A stretch of 64,000 bases of DNA from Psychromonas arctica DSM 14288. Its GTDB lineage: Bacteria; Pseudomonadota; Gammaproteobacteria; Enterobacterales; Psychromonadaceae. Numbering within the stretch: the stretch's first letter is position 1; the number at the start of each line of letters is the position of its first letter. The notes under the pieces were generated by a model, which did not search any database, was not told where the DNA came from, and saw only the letters and a program-made list of their open reading frames with translations. Shown here piece after piece: positions 53,640 to 62,881 of this stretch. The stretch lies in the NCBI RefSeq assembly GCF_000482725.1, contig NZ_AXWP01000001.1, forward strand, positions 419,336-483,335, written 5' to 3'. A program made the position numbers and the translations under genes.

Positions 53640-54971
53640 TTAATCCGCTTTAAAATTTTGCTTTTTTATCTCATGTTTTTGCATTTTATCATACAGCGTT
53701 TTACGCGGTAAATTGAGTGCATGCATGGTCTCCTTGATACTGCCATTAGTTAGGCTTAACGCTTGCTCGATTAATGTCTTTTCAAATGCCTCTACCTGCT
53801 CAGCTAAACTTAGCCCGGAATTAACGTCATTATTAACATCGTTTAAGTCTGATAATGAACCTAATAAAATATAACGTTCTGCTGCATTTCTTAATTCACG
53901 CACATTACCAGGCCAATCATGACTTAATAGGGCTTGTAACGAGTTTGCGGGCAACGCAGGGGCTGCTTTGCCATATCGCGCTGCCGCAATTAATAAAAAG
54001 TGATGAAACAATTTTGCTATGTCTTCTTTGCGATGACGTAATGGAGGTAAATCGAGGGTGACCATATTCAAACGATAGAATAAATCTTGTCTAAAGTTGG
54101 GGGCTTCTTTTAAATCTACTTTAGTGGCCGCGATGATGCGAATATCTAAATCAATGGCTTTATTTGAGCCGATACGCTCTAGGCTTCGCTCTTGCAGCAC
54201 ACGCAATAAACGCACTTGCGCTTGCATTGGCATCGACTCAATTTCATCAAGGAATAGCGTACCGCCTTGTGCATATTCAAATTTGCCAATTCGTTGTGTA
54301 TCTGCTCCGGTAAATGCGCCTTTTTCATGTCCGTATAATTCACTTTCAATCAAATTTTCTGGTACTGCACCACAGTTGACAGCAACAAAGTTATTGGAAC
54401 GACGTTGACTTTGTTCATGCAAAGAGCGAGCAACTAATTCTTTACCGGTACCTGTTTCTCCATAAAGTAATATATCTGCATGGCTATCTGCCACGCGATC
54501 AACCATTTGTTTGAGTGTGAGCATGCTTGGTGTGTTGCCTATGATCCGTGGCCCTAATGTTTCTTTATTTTGTAAGGCTTTTTTTAACTCTCTATTTTCA
54601 AGTGTAAGTTGACGTTTCTCCAAGGCTTTACGTGTATGTTCAATTAATCTATCCGATGCAAAGGGCTTTTCGATAAAGTCATAGGCTCCATTCCTAATCG
54701 CCTCAACGGCCATAGAAATATCGCCATGCCCGGTTATTAAAATGATTGGTAAGTCGAGATCGCGTTGCTGTAAAGTATTTAGCAATTGTAAACCGGAGAT
54801 GCCAGGTAATCTGATATCAGATATCACCACCATCGGTAATGTTTCTTTCATTGCAATTAATGCAGACTCTGCATCTTCAAAAAATTCTGCTTCTATATCG
54901 GCTAGAGCAAATGTTTGTTGGTTAGCTAGGCGCATATCTATTTCATCGTCAATAAAAAATACTGTGCTCAT
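53640..54971 (-). CDS. dctD: C4-dicarboxylate response regulator DctD (sigma-54 activator)
   Basis: 443 aa NtrC-family activator. Receiver domain with phosphoacceptor Asp52 (VISDIRLPG). AAA+ domain with Walker A GETGTGKE, the sigma-54 contact loop GAFTGAD and Walker B GGTLFLDEIESM. Fis-type HTH at the C terminus (GSIKETMHALNLPRKTLYDKMQKH). Phosphorylated by DctB, it should activate the GG-N10-GC promoter of dctP 3.5 kb away in this window. AAGGAAA ribosome site. Second gene of a dctB-dctD unit that converges on dctPQM. Confidence 0.93.
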   Translation of the reverse strand: MSTVFFIDDEIDMRLANQQTFALADIEAEFFEDAESALIAMKETLPMVVISDIRLPGISGLQLLNTLQQRDLDLPIILITGHGDISMAVEAIRNGAYDFIEKPFASDRLIEHTRKALEKRQLTLENRELKKALQNKETLGPRIIGNTPSMLTLKQMVDRVADSHADILLYGETGTGKELVARSLHEQSQRRSNNFVAVNCGAVPENLIESELYGHEKGAFTGADTQRIGKFEYAQGGTLFLDEIESMPMQAQVRLLRVLQERSLERIGSNKAIDLDIRIIAATKVDLKEAPNFRQDLFYRLNMVTLDLPPLRHRKEDIAKLFHHFLLIAAARYGKAAPALPANSLQALLSHDWPGNVRELRNAAERYILLGSLSDLNDVNNDVNSGLSLAEQVEAFEKTLIEQALSLTNGSIKETMHALNLPRKTLYDKMQKHEIKKQNFKAD

Positions 54972-55018
54972 TTATTTTCCTTAATTTGATTCACTTTTGT
55001 TGCTTTAATCTGAGTATG

Positions 55019-56836
55019 TTAATTGTTGTTCGCGCTCATATTGTTCTTATTGACGGGGAGTGAAATACAGAACTCTGCACCACTGGTTACTCTATTTTTC
55101 GCCGTTAATGTACCTTGCATGTTATTAATGATTTGCTGAGAAATTGACAAGCCTAAGCCTAATCCTGTTTCCTTGGTGGTAAAGAAGGGTTCAAAAAGGT
55201 GTGGGAGGTGAGCTTGATCAATGCCTGTCCCTTGATCCAATACTTTAATCTTTGCAATATCGGATTCAATAATTAACTCAATTTTAATCAATTTATGATC
55301 GCTATGTTGCATCGATTGCAAAGCGTTAGATAGAAGGTTAACAACAATTTGTTCAAGCTGAATAGGTTCTGCTTTTACATAAATGGATTGTGTGGGTAGC
55401 TGCATGGTTAGTTCTGTTTTATTCGCTTTTAATTGCGGTTTTAACAATTCATGGGCTGCGAGAATAACAGGTTGCAAAGCAATTATTTTTAACTCTCCAT
55501 TGGACTTTCTCGCAAAAGATTTAAGCTGTGAACTTATTTTAGCCATCCGCTCTGTTAAGTGGGTAATACGGCTTAGGTTATTACTGACTTGATCTAACTT
55601 ATCACGATCTAGAAAAAGCACTGCATTTTCAGCGTAAGTACGAATAGCCGATAGTGGATTATTAAGCTCATGGCTGATACTGGCAGACAATTGCCCTAAT
55701 ACGGCTAACTTAGCAGATTGAATCAATTCTTTTTGTGTGGACCTTAATGCGGCTTCAGCCTTATGTCGTTCTTCTACTTCAGCTTGTAAAGCAGAAGTAC
55801 GTTGCATCACAGTGAATTCCAACTTTTGTTTGGATTTTATTTCGGCAAGCACTTGTTCCTGGTGACGAGTTTGCTTTTGTTTAATTAAAATAAGGGTGAG
55901 GTACAACAGCATATACAGTAAAGTAATCAATAAGAACAACAATAGGATATCGAATAGAATAGGGGTAATAGGCGCTAATACGCGTACATTCCATTGTTCA
56001 TCATCAAAGGCTTTAATTAATGATAGGTAATAAGTAGGCAGCCACTTTTTATTATCTAATGTTAGGAGGGCGGCATTAGTGTTTAAATTACCAGATATTG
56101 GTATATAGTCAATTTGACGCTCAAGGTAGCGGCGAGTGTCTCGCAGATCATTTTTTTGCTGTTCGGAGAGTGGAGTTAAACTGTGGTAAAGCCATTTGAT
56201 TTCAGATGAGATAAAAACCACATTGTTAAGATCGGTCACCAAAAAGGACTGTTCTTTGCCTGCCCAATCTTTTTCTAGTAAAGATAAGTTCATTTTAATC
56301 ACGACCACACCAATCGTTTCCGCTGCATAATTAACAGGGTACGAAAAGTAGTAACCACGTTTGCCTGAGGTTGATCCTAATGCAAAATAACGTCCTGGCG
56401 CCCCTTGAATAGCATCTTGGTAGTAGGGGCGAAACGAAAAATTATTGCCTATAAAAGTACTTTTTTTAGTCCAATTACTCGCGGCGATAGTAGTACCATC
56501 CTTATCTAATAAATAGGTATCTGATGCGCCGACGATTTTGTTGATGGTATTGAGGTGCCTGTTAGTTAAATCCAGTTGTGCGCTATTATCAGAAGCCATT
56601 AAAGCGTTAATAATAATTCCTTGACGAGACAATAGTTGAGGAATAAATGAAAAATGACCAAGTTGACTATCAATATGACGACTGAATCTATCTAGTTGTT
56701 GTTGGTTAGTTATTTGTAGCTGTTGATAGCTGTATTGCCATAACCAATGAATACTTATGATTAAGGTTAAAAAATATAAAAATAGCCATAACAAAGTCAC
56801 TCTACGTCTGAGACTATCCATGATTAATATTGCCAT
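55019..56836 (-). CDS. dctB: C4-dicarboxylate sensor histidine kinase DctB
   Basis: 605 aa. N-terminal membrane helix (about 12-32), a large periplasmic double-PAS/dCache sensor domain (about 35-280, with WTKKSTFIGNNFSFRPYYQDA and ALGSTSGKRGYYFSYPV, typical of DctB), then a second helix (about 288-312), coiled coil, and a HisKA domain with H389 in SASISHELNNPLSAIRTYAEN. ATPase motifs follow: NLLSNALQSM, DQGTGIDQAH, GLGLGLSI. Senses external dicarboxylates and phosphorylates DctD, 47 bp downstream. AGGGA ribosome site supports ATG 56836. Confidence 0.92.
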   Translation of the reverse strand: MAILIMDSLRRRVTLLWLFLYFLTLIISIHWLWQYSYQQLQITNQQQLDRFSRHIDSQLGHFSFIPQLLSRQGIIINALMASDNSAQLDLTNRHLNTINKIVGASDTYLLDKDGTTIAASNWTKKSTFIGNNFSFRPYYQDAIQGAPGRYFALGSTSGKRGYYFSYPVNYAAETIGVVVIKMNLSLLEKDWAGKEQSFLVTDLNNVVFISSEIKWLYHSLTPLSEQQKNDLRDTRRYLERQIDYIPISGNLNTNAALLTLDNKKWLPTYYLSLIKAFDDEQWNVRVLAPITPILFDILLLFLLITLLYMLLYLTLILIKQKQTRHQEQVLAEIKSKQKLEFTVMQRTSALQAEVEERHKAEAALRSTQKELIQSAKLAVLGQLSASISHELNNPLSAIRTYAENAVLFLDRDKLDQVSNNLSRITHLTERMAKISSQLKSFARKSNGELKIIALQPVILAAHELLKPQLKANKTELTMQLPTQSIYVKAEPIQLEQIVVNLLSNALQSMQHSDHKLIKIELIIESDIAKIKVLDQGTGIDQAHLPHLFEPFFTTKETGLGLGLSISQQIINNMQGTLTAKNRVTSGAEFCISLPVNKNNMSANNN

Positions 56837-57153
56837 TTAAAATCCCTGTTTAACCTAATCTATTTATACGCAATAAAGTAACATGTTAGTGATATCGATT
56901 ATTTGGTGTTGACCGCAACTTTATCTATTAAAAGGTCACATTTTATATAAATTTTTATATTTAACATATTGATTCAAATTATATTATTTGATTATTTCTC
57001 AAAAAAAAACTAGCGATTTTTGAGATAGAAAGCACTAAAAGTATTGTCTGTTTATCTATATAAACTTTACAAAATAGCAAAGGGTGGTTACTTCAAAGTA
57101 ACTAAAACAAAAAGAGTATGTTATGTTGCATGTTAATTATAAAAGGATGCCAT
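56837..57153. other. Divergent gap, dctB / DUF711 gene
   Basis: 317 bp, very AT-rich (TTTATATAAATTTTTATATTTAA near 56941, AAAAAAAAAC near 57001). It should contain both promoters. No specific operator recognised. Confidence 0.4.
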
Positions 57154-58398
57154 ATGCAATTACCTGACATTTTATTGGATAAAAATTTATGTAAAGTTAG
57201 AACAATTACCACTTTTGTTCGATTGGATTTTGATCAAACTAAGTGGGCTAAAGTCATTCATAAAGCGAACTCGTTTTGTCAAGTATTAGCCAATGATTTA
57301 AAACACAATGGTTATACTGTTCAATCAATTCGTATTGTGACTAATGCATTTGCTGAATATATTGATACGACTGATCTTGCATCTGCTCAACGAGATCTTC
57401 GTATCTTAAATGAAATGTTAAATAATGGTCAGCAAAGTGGTTTAAGATTAAGATTTGCGATCGGTGAAGTGACCAGCGCCCATCAATTAGGATTAATACC
57501 TGAGTTGATTCAAGAGTTCGGTGATTTATGTAATGTCTGCGTCAATATAAAAATGGATGAAAATGGTGTCTTAGATAATCAATTGATTGAAGAAGCGACC
57601 AAAGCAGTGAATAAGATCAGCCAGATCACTCCCCGTGGAGAAGGTAATTTTAACTTCACTGTTAATTTCAACTGTGATCCTTTAATCCCATATTTTCCTG
57701 CCGGTTATAGTAATCAATCCAGTGAAAACAGTTTTGTTATCGGATTAGAAACACCTGACTTATTAGTGGCAACACTGAAAGCATTTAGTCATCACAATCC
57801 GGTCTTAAATCATCAACAAGCAAGTGCTGGTTATTACCAATCATTGTCCCAACAATTGCAATACCATGTCGACCAAATTAAAGCTGTTATAGAAAATGAT
57901 CATCTTGATAAAGATTTCAAATTCGCAGGTTTAGATAGTTCAGCTGCCCCTTCAAAAGATTGCGCAAGTATGACCGAAGTCTATGAATTATTGGGGGTTG
58001 AATACTTTGGTGCATCAGGCACGGTCGAAGCCTCTGCTTTATTAACTCGTGTATTTAAATCCATAAAACATATACCGCTGGTGGGCTTTTCTGGATTGAT
58101 GTTAGCACTAACCGAAGATAGAGGCTTAGCTGAAGGTAGCCAACTACAGAATTTTGATATACGTTCTTTATTAACCTATAGCGCAGTCTGCGGCATTGGA
58201 TTAGATACGGTGCCTATTCCCGGTGACACACCGATTGATAAAATTTCTGCCTTAATGCGCGATACCGGCACTATGGCTTTTAGGTTAAATAAACCACTTA
58301 CGGTTAGATTGTTTCCAGTGCCAGGTTTAGAAGCCGGTGATATGACTGCCTTTAAAAGTGATGATTTATGTAACTGTGCCGTATTATCGGTACCTTAA
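57154..58398 (+). CDS. DUF711 family protein
   Basis: 414 aa, no signal peptide or membrane helix. DUF711 features: VRTITTFVRLDF at the N terminus, GEGNFNFTVNFNCDPLIPYFPAGY (about 165-188), FAGLDSSAAPSKDC and GFSGLMLALTEDRGLAEG (about 314-331), then a C-terminal CGIGLDTVPIPGDT. Distantly related to radical-type pyruvate-formate-lyase accessory annotation, but without the radical Gly motif. Activity unknown. The frame extends to 57118, but ATG 57154 has AAGGA six bases upstream. It lies nine bases before the GST gene, so operon. Confidence 0.82.
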   Translation: MQLPDILLDKNLCKVRTITTFVRLDFDQTKWAKVIHKANSFCQVLANDLKHNGYTVQSIRIVTNAFAEYIDTTDLASAQRDLRILNEMLNNGQQSGLRLRFAIGEVTSAHQLGLIPELIQEFGDLCNVCVNIKMDENGVLDNQLIEEATKAVNKISQITPRGEGNFNFTVNFNCDPLIPYFPAGYSNQSSENSFVIGLETPDLLVATLKAFSHHNPVLNHQQASAGYYQSLSQQLQYHVDQIKAVIENDHLDKDFKFAGLDSSAAPSKDCASMTEVYELLGVEYFGASGTVEASALLTRVFKSIKHIPLVGFSGLMLALTEDRGLAEGSQLQNFDIRSLLTYSAVCGIGLDTVPIPGDTPIDKISALMRDTGTMAFRLNKPLTVRLFPVPGLEAGDMTAFKSDDLCNCAVLSVP

Positions 58399-58407
58399 GG
58401 ATTGAAT

Positions 58408-59010
58408 ATGTCTGTAGTTATTTACGGTGATAGCTTGTCGGGTAATTGTTATAAAATTAAGCTACTTTGTGCGCTATTAAATATAGAACACCAATGGATT
58501 GAAGTTGATATTATGGCTGGGGAAACACGCACCAGTGAGTTTTTAGCACTTAATCCAAATGCAAAAATACCTTTATTAGTGACCGAGCAAAACCAAGCCA
58601 TTGCGGAGTCTAACGCTATTCTTTATTACCTTGCGCAAGGTAGCCGGTTGTTCCCTGCATCTATATTACAACAATCGCTGTGTTTACAATGGATGTTCTT
58701 TGAACAATATAGCCATGAACCCTATATTGCAGTTGCACGTTTCATTAATAAATACCTAGGTAGTCCTGCAGATAGGTTGCAGGAACTAGAAAGTAAAAAG
58801 GAAGGCGGTAATAGGGCGTTAGCCGTGATGGAAATACAACTTCAGAAAATGCCCTATTTATTAGGTGATGAAATATCTATCGCAGATATTAGTCTATTTG
58901 CTTATACGCATGTGGCCTATGAGGGAGGATTTGATTTAAATGAATTCCCCGCAATACTTTCTTGGATATCTCGCATTGAGCATCAGAAAGATTTTATTCA
59001 TATAGGATAA
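58408..59010 (+). CDS. Glutathione S-transferase family protein
   Basis: 200 aa GST. The N-terminal thioredoxin fold begins SVVIYGDSLSGNCYKIKLLCALL (Ser/Cys near the active site), NPNAKIPLL supplies the cis-Pro, and IAESNAILYYLAQG the glutathione Glu-Ser. The C-terminal domain contains ISIADISLFAYTHVAYEGG. ATG 58408 has AAGGA six bases upstream; a TTG two codons earlier is not needed. Directly follows the DUF711 gene, suggesting the two handle one substrate, perhaps a thiol adduct. Confidence 0.88.
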   Translation: MSVVIYGDSLSGNCYKIKLLCALLNIEHQWIEVDIMAGETRTSEFLALNPNAKIPLLVTEQNQAIAESNAILYYLAQGSRLFPASILQQSLCLQWMFFEQYSHEPYIAVARFINKYLGSPADRLQELESKKEGGNRALAVMEIQLQKMPYLLGDEISIADISLFAYTHVAYEGGFDLNEFPAILSWISRIEHQKDFIHIG

Positions 59011-59478
59011 ATGTTGGACGGTTTCACTCGTGCTGTTTATAAAGTGTACACGATCGTTCAAGTTACCCTAAGATATAACATTTCGTTATAACATTACTAA
59101 AGACAGGAATAACACTTAATGGTTTAATACAAAATTACAGTTGTGTACACTTTCGCTTCAATCAGACTGAATTAGGCTAAAATATAATGATTATTATGCC
59201 TTAGCCTCAGATTTTACTGTAGAATTTAAGTGAACTGCTGATAATAAATTAAATTTATTTATAGATGTTTTCCTGACAGCAAAATATTACTTCTTAACAT
59301 CAATCGATAGTGTTACCTATAAATGGTTCAGCTTTTCTCAACTGAATGATGCTTTGTATTATGTATTTAGTTTGGTTAGTTTTTAAATGTCGTAAATAAT
59401 CACGGTAAAGCATCCATTAATTGATGTTGCATTACCAATATATAACATAAACCCAAATTAATTTTATTTAGGAATAAT
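59011..59478. other. Gap before the amino acid ABC transporter
   Basis: 468 bp without a gene. AAAGTGTACA (59041-) and TGTACACTTT (59144-) form an inverted repeat about 100 bp apart. TATAAC-ATTTC-GTTATA near 59077 is operator-like. AGGCTAA/TTAGCCT (59174-59180, 59201-59207) enclosing ATAAT/ATTAT is a hairpin that may end the DUF711-GST transcript. The promoter of the ABC operon must lie in the right half. Confidence 0.4.
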
Positions 59479-60237
59479 ATGAACGTATTTTTTAAAAAAG
59501 CACTGGTTGCACTAGTGGCTGCAACAAGTTTACTAACCGTACCTGCATTTGCACAGGAAACAGTTAAAGTCGGTATGTCTGGTCGTTACTTCCCATTTAC
59601 CTTTTCTAAAAGTGATGTGCTTCAGGGCTTTGAAGTGGATGTATGGAATGAAGTTGCAAAACGCGCTGACTATAAAGTTGAATTTGTGACAAGTAGTTTT
59701 TCGGGTTTATTTGGCATGTTAGAAGCTGGGCACATTGACACCATTGCAAACCAAATTACTATTACAGAAGCACGTACTGCTAAGTATGCATTCTCAATTC
59801 CTTATGTGATCGACGGTGTTCAAGTTACTGTTCGTAAAGGACGTGATGATATCCAAGGTGTTGAAGATCTTAAAGGTAAAAAAGTTGCAGTTAATTTAGG
59901 TAGTAACTTTGAGCAAGTATTACGTAAAATTGATACAAACAATGAAATTAACATTGTTACTTACGATACAGGTATTGAGCAAGATGTTGCATTAGGTCGT
60001 GCCGATGCATTCGTAATGGACCGCGTTTCTTCTGCGCAGTTAATTAAAAAAGCAGGATTACCTTTGCAATTAGCAGGCAAACCTTTTGAGAAAATTGAAA
60101 ATGCAATGCCATTTTTAAATAAACCATCACAATTGATTATTCGCGACAAGGTTAATACTGCACTTGAAGCAATGCGTGCAGATGGAAAATTAGCTGAAAT
60201 TTCAAACAAATGGTTTGATACTGATATCACGCAATAA
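59479..60237 (+). CDS. Polar amino acid ABC transporter substrate-binding protein
   Basis: 252 aa, SBP_bac_3 family. Signal peptide FKKALVALVAATSLLTVPAFA cleaved before QETVK. The mature domain has VGMSGRYFPFTFSKSDVLQGFEVDVWNEVAK (about 31-62), then the conserved ITITEARTAKYAFSIPY and DLKGKKVAVNLGSNFEQ. Overall style is the cystine/polar amino acid (TcyJ/FliY-like) group. AGGAA ribosome site. First gene of a three-gene ABC operon. Confidence 0.87.
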   Translation: MNVFFKKALVALVAATSLLTVPAFAQETVKVGMSGRYFPFTFSKSDVLQGFEVDVWNEVAKRADYKVEFVTSSFSGLFGMLEAGHIDTIANQITITEARTAKYAFSIPYVIDGVQVTVRKGRDDIQGVEDLKGKKVAVNLGSNFEQVLRKIDTNNEINIVTYDTGIEQDVALGRADAFVMDRVSSAQLIKKAGLPLQLAGKPFEKIENAMPFLNKPSQLIIRDKVNTALEAMRADGKLAEISNKWFDTDITQ

Positions 60238-60262
60238 TATTAATCCTTAAAGAGTCGTTTTT

Positions 60263-60934
60263 ATGCAAAGTTCATTTGATTTTCAATATATTATTGAATT
60301 AATGCCCATTTTATTAAAATATCTTGGGGTGACAATGGAAATGGCACTTTGGGGGTTTGTATTTGCATTAATACTCGCACTGGGTTTAGCCCTAGTGCGA
60401 GTATTTAAAATTACTTTTGTACAGCATCTTGCCTCTCTTTATATTTCCTTTTTTCGTGGCACGCCATTATTAGTACAGTTGTTTCTTTTGTATTATGGGT
60501 TTCCACAATTTATGCCTATTTTTGTTGGTATGGATGCGTTTACCGCCGCGATTATAGGTCTTTCGTTACACTTTTCTGCGTATATGGCTGAAAGTATTCG
60601 TGCTGCCATTTTAGGCATTGATAAATCACAAATGGAAGCTTGCTTAAGTTTAGGCATGACACGTTTACAAGCAATGAAACGTGTTATTTTGCCGCAAGCT
60701 TCACGTGTCGCAACACCATCATTAATGAACTACTTCATCGACATGATCAAAAGTACGTCATTGGCGTTTACATTAGGTGTTGTTGAAATTATGGCAAAAG
60801 CACAAATGGAAGCCTCTTCAAGCTTCAAGTTTTTTGAAAGTTTTCTTGCTGTTGCCGTTGTTTACTGGGTTGTTGTTATCATCTTTACGCGTATACAGCA
60901 TCTTCTAGAATACAAACTTAATAAGGCTTATTAA
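60263..60934 (+). CDS. Polar amino acid ABC transporter permease
   Basis: 223 aa, HEQRO-type amino acid permease with five hydrophobic helices. [15 protein letters not shown] block ([21 protein letters not shown], about 53-73 in sense, shown in part) and the EAA loop [21 protein letters not shown] (ILPQA typical). The TcyL/YecS-type family is likely; substrate probably cystine or another polar amino acid. Starts 25 bp after the binding protein and ends 2 bp before the ATPase gene. Confidence 0.88.
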   Translation: MQSSFDFQYIIELMPILLKYLGVTMEMALWGFVFALILALGLALVRVFKITFVQHLASLYISFFRGTPLLVQLFLLYYGFPQFMPIFVGMDAFTAAIIGLSLHFSAYMAESIRAAILGIDKSQMEACLSLGMTRLQAMKRVILPQASRVATPSLMNYFIDMIKSTSLAFTLGVVEIMAKAQMEASSSFKFFESFLAVAVVYWVVVIIFTRIQHLLEYKLNKAY

Positions 60935-60936
60935 TC

Positions 60937-61680
60937 ATGATCAAAGTAACCAGTCTGAGTAAAAAGTTTGGCGATTTAGAAGTACTTAAAGATATCAACT
61001 TTGAAGTGTCCCAGGGTGAAATAATCGTTATTATTGGTCCATCTGGTACCGGTAAATCTACCTTATTACGTTGTCTTAATTACCTTGAAACACCAAGCAG
61101 TGGTCAAATCCACATCGGTGATGTCAATATTGATGCGTTGTCACATACAGCGAAAGAGGTTACTTCGTTACGTAAACAGAGTAGCTTTGTATTTCAAAAC
61201 TATTCTCTATTTGCGAATAAAACAGCCTTACAAAATGTTGCTGAAAGTTTAATTACGGTTTGGGGAGTACCTAAATCTGAAGCCTTAGCAAAAGCCGAAG
61301 CAATTCTGATCAAAGTTGGTTTAAAAGATAAACTACATATTTATCCTTCGCAATTATCAGGTGGTCAGCAACAGCGTGTTGGTATTGCTAGAGCAATGGC
61401 GGCAAAGGGGGAAGTCATTTTATTTGATGAGCCTACTTCAGCATTAGATCCTGAATGGGTTGATGAAGTATTAGCCGTAATGAAACAATTGGCCGTTGAA
61501 AGGCAAACCATGATCGTAGTGACCCATGAAATGCAATTTGCAAAAGAGGTAGCCGATACGGTTATTTTTATGGAAGATGGGTATATTGTTGAACAAGGCT
61601 CGCCACAGCAAATTTTTGAAAATCCGCAGCACCAGCGTACCAAGGCCTTTGTGAAAAGAGCCTTAAAAAAAGGCTATTAA
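60937..61680 (+). CDS. Polar amino acid ABC transporter ATP-binding protein
   Basis: 247 aa ATPase. Walker [10 protein letters not shown] (about 34-42), Q loop VFQNYSLF, signature [16 protein letters not shown], Walker [15 protein letters not shown], switch His in VVTHEMQFA. TcyN/GlnQ type. Third gene of the operon. Its place after the DUF711-GST pair suggests, but does not prove, a link to cysteine or glutathione metabolism. Confidence 0.92.
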   Translation: MIKVTSLSKKFGDLEVLKDINFEVSQGEIIVIIGPSGTGKSTLLRCLNYLETPSSGQIHIGDVNIDALSHTAKEVTSLRKQSSFVFQNYSLFANKTALQNVAESLITVWGVPKSEALAKAEAILIKVGLKDKLHIYPSQLSGGQQQRVGIARAMAAKGEVILFDEPTSALDPEWVDEVLAVMKQLAVERQTMIVVTHEMQFAKEVADTVIFMEDGYIVEQGSPQQIFENPQHQRTKAFVKRALKKGY

Positions 61681-61893
61681 TCCTCGCTTAGTAACCTTCA
61701 TTGTCTTTGTATCCGTTATTATTCAACTATCAAAATAGTAAGTCACCTTGAATGATAACGGCTAAACAGCTAGTTAAATATGAAAAAATAACCACTATAT
61801 ATGTTTATTATTTTCCTTCTCTATCACTCAAATACCCCTTTGATAAATATCATATAACATTTAAATTCAACTGTTTACTCACATTTATTTGTT

Positions 61894-61912
61894 ATAATGA
61901 TTGTCATTAGTT
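61894..61912. promoter_or_regulatory. Fur-box-like site before the heme-binding protein gene
   Basis: TATAATGATTGTCATTAGT matches 15 of 19 positions of the Fur consensus GATAATGATAATCATTATC, 38 bp before the ATG at 61951. It fits iron control of a heme-related protein. Confidence 0.6.
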
Positions 61913-61950
61913 AATTCAAACACATTAATTTACAAATAAAGGATTTTACA

Positions 61951-62511
61951 ATGCAAGAGCAAAAATTAATCGACTATGGACCGTTGGCGGTGTTAGTAGG
62001 CAAATGGGAAGGAAATAAAGGTAAAGATCTTGCTCCGGAACCCGATGGCACCGAACATAATGAATATTATGAAACGATTGTATTTACCGAAGCCGTTGAT
62101 TTAGCGAATGCAGAAGAAGAAAGACTGAGTGCTGTACATTACACTCAAAAAGTACAACGTATTAGTAATAATAAAATAATTCACCAAGAAACCGGATATT
62201 GGATGTGGCAACAGGGCACTGATAAAGTGATGCACTCTTTAACTATTCCTCGTGGTATTTGTGTACTTGCGGGCGGCACATCATCACAACAAGAAAATAC
62301 AACAAGATTCTCAGTGGCAGCATCCTTAGATAGTGAACAGTGTCCAATTATCCAAAGTAGTTTCTTGGTACAAAAAGCTAAAACTAAAAGTTACAAACAA
62401 GAATTACAGGTATCGGGTAATACACTACAATACCAACAAAATATGCTACTCGATATTTATGGTAGAGAGTTTGATCATAATGATAAAAACACCTTAACTA
62501 AAATAAAGTAA
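61951..62511 (+). CDS. Heme-binding beta-barrel protein (nitrobindin / FABP-like)
   Basis: 186 aa, cytosolic. The start of the barrel carries PLAVLVGKWEGNKGKDLAPEP, a variant of the nitrobindin GxWxGxG motif. HQETGYWMWQQGTDKVMHSLTIPRG is the mid-barrel block, and FDH near the C terminus could supply the axial heme His. Nitrobindin-type proteins bind ferric heme and react with NO or peroxynitrite; this branch (longer, acidic insert) is uncharacterised. A Fur-like box sits 38 bp upstream, with an AAGGA ribosome site. Lone gene. Confidence 0.75.
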   Translation: MQEQKLIDYGPLAVLVGKWEGNKGKDLAPEPDGTEHNEYYETIVFTEAVDLANAEEERLSAVHYTQKVQRISNNKIIHQETGYWMWQQGTDKVMHSLTIPRGICVLAGGTSSQQENTTRFSVAASLDSEQCPIIQSSFLVQKAKTKSYKQELQVSGNTLQYQQNMLLDIYGREFDHNDKNTLTKIK

Positions 62512-62831
62512 ACATTTCTGATTATCTGAAAACAGGGTGACTTAACCATCGCGATTGATATTTTTGGTTATAAAAAGCCATTTTAATCGCGACTTATGTT
62601 TTAGCAACTATCTTTTTAAAATCATTAACTAATTGCCGTAAGCGATATAGATACTTATCAACGGATTTGAAACGATATTAGTCTATCATGATGATTTAAA
62701 TAGCCTTTCATAAGCAGCACCTCTAGTTTTAAAGTGAAAATTTAATACGCATAGTGTCGGAATAATTTACATTCATAAACTATACCCATATTGGGATATA
62801 TAAATAGTAGTAGTAACAATGGCTTGCTAAC
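62512..62831. other. Gap between heme-binding protein and PEP-CTERM gene
   Basis: About 320 bp. The inverted repeat TCGCGATT/AATCGCGA (62549-62556, 62585-62592) with a 28-base loop may end the upstream transcript. The short palindrome CCCATATTGGG (about 62787-62797) lies about 40 bp upstream of the sigma-54-type promoter. No gene. Confidence 0.4.
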
Positions 62832-62848
62832 TTGGCCTTATAATTGCT
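62832..62848 (+). promoter_or_regulatory. Sigma-54-type promoter of the PEP-CTERM gene
   Basis: TTGGCCTTATAATTGCT has GG and GC separated by exactly 10 bases, with TGGC and TTGC blocks intact. Start would be near 62859, 23 bp before the ATG. PEP-CTERM genes are reported to depend on RpoN with the PrsK/PrsR two-component pair in some species, which fits. Confidence 0.6.
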
Positions 62849-62881
62849 TATTACACCGTAATTATTAATTAAGAGGTAAAC

